Of a stretch of 22,086 nucleotides of DNA, positions 16,824 to 22,086 are shown in pieces (the first letter of the stretch is position 1; the number at the start of each line of letters is the position of its first letter). The notes under the pieces are model-generated. The model saw only the letters and a list, made by a program, of their open reading frames with translations, ran no database searches and was not told the origin of the DNA. Where the stretch lies: contig WFTN01000142.1 in the NCBI GenBank assembly GCA_015485455.1, positions 1 to 22,086 on the forward strand, read 5' to 3'. This DNA comes from Planctomycetota bacterium. GTDB lineage: Bacteria; Planctomycetota; GCA-002687715; DRQF01. The translations under genes and the position numbers were made by a program.

Positions 16824-17201
16824 TTAAAGGACCTTGGCCACAACCATGAGGTGCTGAAAAAAGAGAAAGGTGACGCCGATGCAAGGAATGGCTCTGACAA
16901 CAGCGATCCACCTCACTGACTCTTCTTTTACTTGCTTCACCTGACGGAACATCTGAATCATGACCGGCACAAAAATGACAGTCAAAGCTATTGTGACAGT
17001 TGACGGTGTTAGGAATCCGGGGCCCTTTTCTTGTATGCGGAGAACCGCAAGCCAGACCCACCAAACTCGAAACATCGTGCCGGCAAGAAAAGCTACGGGC
17101 AACCACATGTTCACTCGCTTCGTTTTGGCAAACAACAAACATTCAGTGATGATGGCTGTCACCAGAAGGTAGACCATGGGAAGTAGGAAAGGTGTGATCA
17201 T
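16824..17201 (-). CDS. small four-helix membrane protein, function unknown
   Basis: The 125-residue protein starts MITPFLLPMVYLLVTAII and has four hydrophobic segments: about 4-22, 33-54, 64-84 and 101-120, separated by short charged loops (KTKR, RIQEKG, RQVKQVKEE). No motif is recognisable. I took the ATG at 17201; the frame is open further upstream but that sequence is polar and lacks membrane character. No clear Shine-Dalgarno is seen, only an A-rich stretch. It lies on the same strand as the HipA remnant, 189 bases upstream of it, with nothing recognisable between. Confidence 0.6.
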   Translation of the reverse strand: MITPFLLPMVYLLVTAIITECLLFAKTKRVNMWLPVAFLAGTMFRVWWVWLAVLRIQEKGPGFLTPSTVTIALTVIFVPVMIQMFRQVKQVKEESVRWIAVVRAIPCIGVTFLFFQHLMVVAKVL

Positions 17202-17391
17202 GTGTCGCAATTTTTTCTTATGAGTAAACCATGCTAGGCGCCCTGAGGAGTCGCCACGGTGCCCATAATGACACGCCGCAAGTTCCTGCGCAAGAAAGAC
17301 GTTTCCTTGGCCTGAAGAGCACAATCGGTATGTTGATTCAAGCTTCGTGGCAATCGTCTTTCGTTGTTGAGGTAGCGATAGACTTCGAAGT

Positions 17392-17499
17392 TCAGTTGGT
17401 TAATAAAGGATTTCGATCAGAAACAAAGTAGAAGTCTTGGGCGCTCAAGGACGTTTTGAAGCCAATCAAGATCAGGAAGAGGGCAGTGAGGGATTTCAT
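17392..17499 (-). pseudogene. signal-peptide start of a small secreted protein, probably frameshifted
   Basis: From ATG at 17499 the frame reads MKSLTALFLILIGFKTSLSAQD, an excellent signal peptide with a cut after SLSA, then 13 residues and a stop. In the next frame, starting at the same place, coding-like sequence continues (QLNFEVYRYLNNERRLPRS) to about 17240, so a one-base shift near 17395 would restore a protein of about 85 residues. No strong ribosome site. It lies opposite the beginning of the plus-strand fragment 17437-17838, and both cannot be fully functional. Confidence 0.35.
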
Positions 17500-17838
17500 C
17501 TTGTCGCGGGGATTTCAGATGGCAAGCAGACTTTGGTGGGCCAAATATTACTCCCGGCCGGACTCGGGAGTCGTGGTGTTGAATTGATGGTAAAGATCAC
17601 CGAAGGCGGCGGTGAGCCAAGCGTGACTTGGGTGCACTTTGACACCGAAGGCCATTTCTCTCATGCCTTTCGGGGGGAACTCACTCACATCCAAATCGCG
17701 CCGGGAATTGGGCAGGAAGTTTTTCTCCAAGACGACCCAGGAGGCACAAAATATCTACTTCTCCCTGGAGCGGCGGATTGGACCAGGCCGTGGAAGAGAA
17801 TAACAAAGCGGCCCTCAACAACTCTTCGGCCCTTTTAG
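17437..17838 (+). pseudogene. fragment resembling a carboxypeptidase-regulatory-like domain
   Basis: The frame has only a TTG at its start and no signal peptide. The middle reads like a secreted beta-sandwich repeat: TLVGQILLPAGLGSRGVEL, then TWVHFDTEGHFSHAF, then THIQIAPG. This is the G-x-hydrophobic-P-x-G ... D-x-EG-x-F pattern of carboxypeptidase-regulatory-like domains found in large secreted proteins. The end (RPWKRITKRPSTTLRPF) has no domain character. Bases 17613-17742 recur at 21912-22040. The fragment is best read as the leftover of a larger gene. Confidence 0.45.
17613..17742. repeat. copy A of a dispersed 130-bp direct repeat
   Basis: From TGAGCCAAGCG to about GACGACCCAGGAG it matches 21912-22040 in the same orientation. 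The first roughly 115 bases carry only three substitutions; the rest has a one-base indel in a T run and three more. Flanks on both sides are unrelated. Confidence 0.9.
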
Positions 17839-18048
17839 CGCAAAGAAACTGCCCGCCGTATTGGCGTGGCGGGACTTTGGGCTGAGAGATGATCGCCACA
17901 AAACGAGGTCTTGGGAGATTACTGTCTTCGAGGATTCACGCGCTTAAACACAGATCAAAGATGGCTTGACGCTGGGAGTTAAGACGAGATCTTTCGCGTG
18001 AGCCTCTATTCGATATCGTGGACACCATCGAATTCGTCGCCACATCTT

Positions 18049-18114
18049 CGTCGGCGTCGGCGTCGGCGTCGCCAACGCCAACGCCAACGCCAACGCCAAC
18101 GCCAACGCCAACGA
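18049..18114. repeat. compound hexanucleotide tandem repeat
   Basis: Three copies of CGTCGG and a fourth ending in C, followed by about seven copies of CCAACG. The second unit is nearly the reverse complement of the first (one mismatch per unit), so the tract can fold into an imperfect hairpin. Such tracts change length by slippage. Confidence 0.9.
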
Positions 18115-18216
18115 GTGGCTTCTGAAGAGTTCTATGAAGTACGTTTGTGCTTTGTTTTTGAGCAGGGGAAGCCCCCAAAGAAGAATAGGTGCGGTATCGT
18201 CGTCGTTTTCATATAG

Positions 18217-18244
18217 TTGCGGTTAGAGTGCAATCTGCTACTCT
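18217..18244 (+). promoter_or_regulatory. candidate promoter of the first FG-GAP gene
   Basis: TTGCGG (18217-18222), a 16-base spacer, and TACTCT (18239-18244) preceded by TGC as an extended -10. The gene starts 49 bases further on, with AGAGG at 18281-18285 as ribosome site. Confidence 0.4.
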
Positions 18245-18292
18245 AAGAAAAGGCTAAGACAAGAAAATCTTTCATAGTAGAGAGGCAATCCC

Positions 18293-19270
18293 ATGAGAAA
18301 CCTAAAGTCCGTCGTGTGCTTGTTTTTGGCTATCGCCGTGATGTCTGTGATGAGCCACGCTCAGGCGACGATAGCCTACACCTTTGACGGCGACAGTGCG
18401 TACGATTTCTTTGGCTCTTCAGTCAGCAATGCTGGAGACGTGAATGGGGATGGTTTTGCTGACCTCATTGTTGGTGCTTATGGAGACAGCACCAATGGCA
18501 CTGATAGTGGCAGCGCCCAGGTTTTTTCTGGTTTCGACGGCAGTATTCTCTACACCTTTCACGGTGACAGTTATGACGATGAGTTTGGCATTTCAGTCAG
18601 TAATGCCGAAGACGTGAATGGGGATGGTTTTGTTGACCTCATTGTTGGTGCCTATTTGGACGACAACAACGGAAATGCAAGCGGCAGCGCCCGGGTTTTT
18701 TCTGGCTTCGACGGCAGTATCCTCTACACCTTTGACGGTGACAGTTCGGGTAATGGCTTTGGCATTTCAGTAAGCAATGCTGGAGACGTAAATGGGGATG
18801 GCTCTGCTGACCTCATTGTTGGTGCCGCTTCGGGCGGCAACGGCGGAGCTCAGAGCGGCAGCGCCCGGGTCTTCTTGGCGCCGACCCCGGCTGTCCTTAA
18901 GTACCACACGGGAACGGCATTTTCTCACGGCCTCGATTTGAATTGGTTCCCGGATGCCGCAGATCCATTGGCAGTCACAGGCACTCTTGTCTGTGATGGC
19001 GCAACTCCTGGCGGGCTTGGCATCATCGGTCGGAGCTTTGCTCAAATTGATTTCTTGTTGTTCGGTTACCTGCCCTTGCTCATTGCCATCGACCCAATCA
19101 ATTTTATCGACAATGGTAGCTTCGGTTTCGATCTCGTGGGTCAGTTGACGATTCCTGGCGCCTCTCGCCAGAATCCTTTCTTGGCGGGTTTCCATGTCTA
19201 CTTACAGGTATTTGAAGTAAGCCCACTGATTTCCTCCTCTCCAGGGCTGCGCTTTGTAGTGGCACCTTAG
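18293..19270 (+). CDS. secreted FG-GAP repeat protein with three near-identical repeats
   Basis: The 325-residue protein has a signal peptide (MRNLKSVVCLFLAIAVMSVMSHA, cut before QA). Residues 29-196 are three FG-GAP repeats of 58 residues, each with a calcium-loop motif DVNGDGxxDLIVGA and the end GSARVFSGFDGSILYTF; repeats 1 and 2 are complete and the third is shortened. The remaining 125 residues form a different, hydrophobic strand-rich domain (GTLVCDG, GLGIIGRSFAQIDFLLFG, ending GLRFVVAP), which resembles the C-terminal domain of the second FG-GAP protein (ends EILFGP). Such proteins fold as part of a beta-propeller and usually act outside the cell in adhesion or binding; three blades alone cannot close a propeller, so it may pair with another chain. 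Start at ATG 18293. Confidence 0.85.
   Translation: MRNLKSVVCLFLAIAVMSVMSHAQATIAYTFDGDSAYDFFGSSVSNAGDVNGDGFADLIVGAYGDSTNGTDSGSAQVFSGFDGSILYTFHGDSYDDEFGISVSNAEDVNGDGFVDLIVGAYLDDNNGNASGSARVFSGFDGSILYTFDGDSSGNGFGISVSNAGDVNGDGSADLIVGAASGGNGGAQSGSARVFLAPTPAVLKYHTGTAFSHGLDLNWFPDAADPLAVTGTLVCDGATPGGLGIIGRSFAQIDFLLFGYLPLLIAIDPINFIDNGSFGFDLVGQLTIPGASRQNPFLAGFHVYLQVFEVSPLISSSPGLRFVVAP
18377..18878 (+). repeat. 174-bp tandem repeats encoding the FG-GAP units
   Basis: TACACCTTT starts recur at 18377, 18551 and 18725, exactly 174 bases apart. The units share long identical stretches such as GACGTGAATGGGGATGG and GACCTCATTGTTGGTGC, so the array arose by recent in-frame duplication. Confidence 0.9.
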
Positions 19271-19590
19271 ACCTGCTACTTCAGGCATTCATGAACTCGT
19301 GGCCGCCCCTGGTCAAGGTGTGGAGCAAAGAAGAATCGCCAGCAAGAAGGGGCTTGACAATGGAATCTATCAGATTCGCATACCCCGACCACGATTTCAT
19401 GAATAGGTCAGGCCCTGTCTATGCACTTGTGTCACCCAGACGTGAGAACGGTGACCTCAAGGCGACTTGCCCCAAGGGCACAAGGGTGTCGGCTTACACC
19501 CCAAATGTGTGCCCCAAAACCAAGGAATCGCTGCTCAAAAGCTGGCAAGTTCAACTCCTCTCCCCACCCAATGCTCAGGTGTTCAAAGTA

Positions 19591-20007
19591 CAATCCCCTA
19601 TCCGCCGTCATGTCGGCGAGAAATTCGTCGAAGGGGAGTCCCCACTGCGTGGACAGTTGGTCCGTGTGCCGGTCGAGTTGCCCGCGTTCGGCGACCGCTG
19701 GGTGCTGGGCAAAAGCGAAGACCAAGATACTGCGGTGTTGCGGCACCGACAGGCAAAGCGTGTAGGTGGCAAAAATTGAGCGGGTCGCAGCGAGTTGTTG
19801 GGTGAATTCGGCGGCGTCTGTGAGCACCGGGTTGACCACGAGCACCCCCTGGTTTGTAAGCCGCTGCCGGCAGCGCTCGAGAAAATAGACAGCGCTGATC
19901 CAAGCTGGTGTGCGCAGCTGCTCGGCGATATCCACCAAGAGATAATCGACTGGTGATATCGCAGTTTGGCTTCCGTTTTGCCGGAGATATCCTCGCGCAC
20001 CTAAATG
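19591..20007 (-). pseudogene. spermidine-synthase-like methyltransferase-fold remnant
   Basis: The minus frame contains the late part of a spermidine-synthase-type fold: ARGYLRQ (where family members have GDARxYL), VDYLLVDIAEQLRTPAWI, FLERCRQRLTNQGVLVVNPVL, LAATRSIF and the strand RSILVFAFAQHP. The N-terminal domain and the aminopropyl-donor site are missing, and the key Asp of the GDA motif is absent. The surrounding open frame (19432-20130) starts with GTG and adds unrelated sequence at both ends, so it is not a real gene boundary. The local base composition differs from its neighbours, suggesting that it came by transfer and then decayed. Confidence 0.6.
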
Positions 20008-20164
20008 CTGAACGCGCCTTCCTGCTGAATGTGAATCTGTGTTGGTCTTGGAGGGTGTTTGCTCGTCTATCGCGACATAAGGATTTTCTAAATGCGGTCT
20101 TTTTGACCTCTTGTGCGGTTCTTGCGTCACATTTCGATTACTTTGTACGCCATGTTGTTAGATC

Positions 20165-20173
20165 TGCTACTAT
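20165..20173 (+). promoter_or_regulatory. candidate extended -10 of the second FG-GAP gene
   Basis: TGCTACTAT is an extended -10 with weak TTTGTA about 20 bases upstream. The ten bases ATCTGCTACT here also occur at 18233-18242 in the promoter of the first FG-GAP gene. AGGAG at 20238-20242 is the ribosome site. Confidence 0.3.
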
Positions 20174-20249
20174 GTAAGCGGAATAAACGGGCGAGACTAC
20201 ACCATTTATCTTGTTTACTGAATTGCAATTAATTCTTAGGAGAGAAAGA

Positions 20250-21827
20250 ATGTCTGAAGTGTTTTGCAGATGGACATGCTTAGTTGCGGTGGTTGTTTCA
20301 GGGATCTGTAGTGTCCCTGTCGTTGCACAGACCTTGCCGAATCTCCTGGAAATCGATGAAACCGAAGTCATCAGCGTAATGACGCCTTATGATCTTGGTG
20401 ATGTCGATGGTGACGGATGTGATGACATTGGAATTGTCGCGAGGGCAAATGGGTTTGCTCCGGGATTGCCCTTTAGAGCTGCGGTCTACTCGGGGAAAAC
20501 AGGCCAATTGATCTACGATCTTTTTCCTTGGGCAAGCAGTGGCGTCCTTGACAAGTTCATCAAGACACCTGATCTTGACGGTGACGGACTGGCAGAGATT
20601 GCCTACACATCAAGTGGGTTTATTGGTTTCCAATTCAGGGTCATATTGAGCACTTCTCCGACGGTTACCACGACCATTCCCCTTGGCAGTGCATTGGGTG
20701 GACAAGAGATCATTAAGTCAGTGGGCGATTTGACCGGCGACGGCGTCAGTGATTGGGCAATAAGCCGCGCTAATACCTCGCTGCTGGGCCTTGCATCTAG
20801 TCATATCGATATTATTGACGGGGCCAATTATTCCGTTACGAGTTTCTGGGCACTCTTCAACGTTACACTGACGCCTGGGGGCTTAGTTGGGATTGGTGAT
20901 GTGGATGGCGACGGTGTCCCAGACATCGCGGCAAGTTCCGGGGAAACATCGTTCCTGGCACCGAACGGTGGAAGTGCCTCTGTATTCTCGGGGCAAACAG
21001 GCTTGGAGATCCGAAGTTGGTTTGGCCAAGCCGGAGATCGATTGGGGCATCAATTGATTGGTGTAGGAGACCTTGACGGTGATGGCGCCACGGATATTGC
21101 TGTTTCCGAACCATCGTCAAATGTTGCATTTCCTTTCTCTGGTCGAGTCCGTGTTTTCTCAACTAACACTGGTCTTGCATTGCTTGATTTCCAACCGAAT
21201 GCAGGTGAGTTAATTCTTGGAATCTTCGAAGCAGGTGACCATGATGGTGACGGAATCAAGGAACTTGGCTTGACTATTTTCAATTCCGCGACGTCGACGG
21301 TAACACGTGAGTTGCGGTCGTGCGCCGATGGCTCGACCATTCTACAGCCGGTGCCTTTTCTTGTTGGTGACCTCAATGGTGACTGGATCGATGACCTAAT
21401 CGGGTTGGCACCCAATGTACCATCAGCGGGACAAACAAGAATCACAGCATTTACCTTAGTTGGTGCAAGGGAATACGGTTCTTCACCCGGCGCCCCATCC
21501 TTCAAATGGGAGCCTGGAGTCTTAGTGCCGACGCTTGGATCTATGGCGCTAACCGGAGCAGCATCGTTTACTTCAATTATTGGAATTGTGAGTTTCGCTC
21601 CTGCTGACACTCTGGTTCCAGGAACGCCATTTCCGTTGTTTGTTTCAGCAGATCCTGCTGACCTCTACGGAACTTTTTTCTTCGTGACAAATTCTCAAGG
21701 TGAACATTACGACTTTGTAAATCTGGCTCAGCCAGGCCTGAGTGGTCTTCGCGCATACATTCAATACGGAGTGTTGGGCGCAGTTCCCATCACCACAAAC
21801 GCTATTGAAATCTTGTTTGGACCATAG
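20250..21827 (+). CDS. secreted FG-GAP protein, probable seven-bladed beta-propeller
   Basis: The 525-residue protein starts at ATG 20250 behind AGGAG (a TTG at 20211 is rejected). It has a signal peptide, MSEVFCRW then a hydrophobic stretch, cut after VVAQ. Seven calcium-loop motifs follow at about residues 51, 108, 160, 217, 274, 330 and 374: DVDGDG, DLDGDG, DLTGDG, DVDGDG, DLDGDG, DHDGDG and DLNGDW. Spacing is mostly 52 to 57 residues, as in an integrin-alpha-like seven-bladed propeller; the last loop has lost its Gly. After residue 400 comes a separate strand-rich domain ending EILFGP, similar in style to the end of the first FG-GAP protein, possibly an export or anchoring signal. The role is probably extracellular binding; the ligand is unknown. 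Confidence 0.87.
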   Translation: MSEVFCRWTCLVAVVVSGICSVPVVAQTLPNLLEIDETEVISVMTPYDLGDVDGDGCDDIGIVARANGFAPGLPFRAAVYSGKTGQLIYDLFPWASSGVLDKFIKTPDLDGDGLAEIAYTSSGFIGFQFRVILSTSPTVTTTIPLGSALGGQEIIKSVGDLTGDGVSDWAISRANTSLLGLASSHIDIIDGANYSVTSFWALFNVTLTPGGLVGIGDVDGDGVPDIAASSGETSFLAPNGGSASVFSGQTGLEIRSWFGQAGDRLGHQLIGVGDLDGDGATDIAVSEPSSNVAFPFSGRVRVFSTNTGLALLDFQPNAGELILGIFEAGDHDGDGIKELGLTIFNSATSTVTRELRSCADGSTILQPVPFLVGDLNGDWIDDLIGLAPNVPSAGQTRITAFTLVGAREYGSSPGAPSFKWEPGVLVPTLGSMALTGAASFTSIIGIVSFAPADTLVPGTPFPLFVSADPADLYGTFFFVTNSQGEHYDFVNLAQPGLSGLRAYIQYGVLGAVPITTNAIEILFGP

Positions 21828-21911
21828 CGCCCCTATATCGGTGCCTCTTTCAATTGAAGTCATCGACTGAGTCATCGGGGACAGAGAGCGTGCTGAGATT
21901 GAGGACATCTT

Positions 21912-22040
21912 TGAGCCAAGCGTGACTTGGGTGCTCTTTGACACCGAAGGCCATTTCTCTCATGTCTTTCGGGGGGAACTCACTCACATCCAAATCGCGC
22001 CGGGACTTGGGCAGGAAGTTTTCTGCACGACGACCCCGGA
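21912..22040. repeat. copy B of the dispersed repeat, in a degraded coding fragment
   Basis: It matches copy A (17613-17742). In the plus frame it reads SVTWVLFDTEGHFSHVF and THIQIAPG, then loses one T in a run (copy A has five, this copy four), which shifts the frame; restoring it gives VFLHDDPG against VFLQDDPG in copy A. The flanks differ. The minus strand is also open from the window edge to a stop at 21850, so a gene on that strand entering from the right cannot be excluded. Confidence 0.75.
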
Positions 22041-22086
22041 GTGCTTCAAGCCAACCAGGCAGTTTCCACCAGTCACTTTCGGGAAG

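Larger units (their letters stand above)
17839..18292. other. intergenic region with a hexanucleotide repeat
   Basis: No credible gene. Frames across it (for example minus 17936-18178) are made mostly of Val-Gly and Asp-Ala dipeptides from the repeat at 18049-18114. The last 75 bases hold the promoter and ribosome site of the first FG-GAP gene. Confidence 0.6.
19271..20249. other. 979-base gap between the FG-GAP genes holding a gene remnant
   Basis: The first part (19271-19590) shows only short frames without protein character. The middle holds a minus-strand spermidine-synthase-like remnant (19591-20007) that is visibly richer in G and C than its surroundings. The end carries the promoter and leader of the second FG-GAP gene. 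No plus-strand gene is supported; the open plus-strand frames near 19291-19805 are shadows of the remnant. Confidence 0.6.

Noticed and set aside
16633..17142. Minus-strand frame as the missing N-terminal part of HipA
   Set aside because: It is in the same frame as HipA but overlaps the membrane-protein gene in another frame, is rich in Cys, His and Ser, and has no HipA N-domain features.
17936..18178. Minus-strand frame with a Val-Gly repeat as a structural protein
   Set aside because: The pattern comes entirely from the hexanucleotide repeat; the flanks have no ribosome site or domain.
19291..19805. Plus-strand frames in the gap between the FG-GAP genes
   Set aside because: They are shadows of the minus-strand spermidine-synthase-like remnant.
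1..22086. tRNA, rRNA, CRISPR array or complete insertion sequence
   Set aside because: No cloverleaf-like arms, no conserved rRNA segments, no spaced direct repeats, and no transposase with terminal inverted repeats were seen by eye.
21850..22086. Minus-strand gene entering from the right edge
   Set aside because: The frame is open and looks plausible, but the substitutions between the two repeat copies fit the plus frame better; it was kept only as an alternative.

Overview
This looks like a bacterial chromosome segment of roughly balanced base composition. The likely source is a Planctomycetota-type bacterium. That is an inference from the secreted FG-GAP proteins with a conserved-looking C-terminal domain, the HNH protein type, and an aerobic C5 haem pathway. 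No rRNA, tRNA, CRISPR array or intact insertion sequence was recognised.

Left part (1-2958): two minus-strand genes for exported proteins of unknown function, a lipoprotein-like 663-residue protein and, just downstream, a signal-peptide protein that runs off the left edge. About 0.7 kb of non-coding DNA follows. A plus-strand gene (2959-5034) then encodes an unusual fusion: an HNH-nuclease protein joined to a RuvB-like AAA+ ATPase with its winged-helix end.

Centre (5108-12930): a tightly packed tetrapyrrole operon in the order hemE, a divergent hemH-like gene, hemY, hemX/ccsA-like, hemA, hemC, hemD, and a 4'-phosphopantetheinyl transferase. Most genes overlap by 4 to 8 bases. HemA, HemC, HemD and HemE make coproporphyrinogen III from glutamyl-tRNA (HemB, HemL and the coproporphyrinogen step are not in the window), HemY oxidises the porphyrinogen, and the HemX/CcsA-like membrane protein probably serves HemA control or cytochrome c assembly. 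The ferrochelatase homologue lacks the usual active-site residues.

Right part (13140-22086): an accessory, partly decayed region. It has a small basic protein followed by a DUF6930-like protein whose C-terminal domain sits in another frame, a HipA-like kinase without its N-terminal third, a four-helix membrane protein, a hexanucleotide repeat, and two secreted FG-GAP proteins. One FG-GAP protein has three near-identical 174-bp repeats and the other has seven calcium-binding loops. Between and around them are a spermidine-synthase-like remnant and a roughly 130-bp coding fragment present twice (17613-17742 and 21912-22040). The pattern suggests repeated gene gain and decay.
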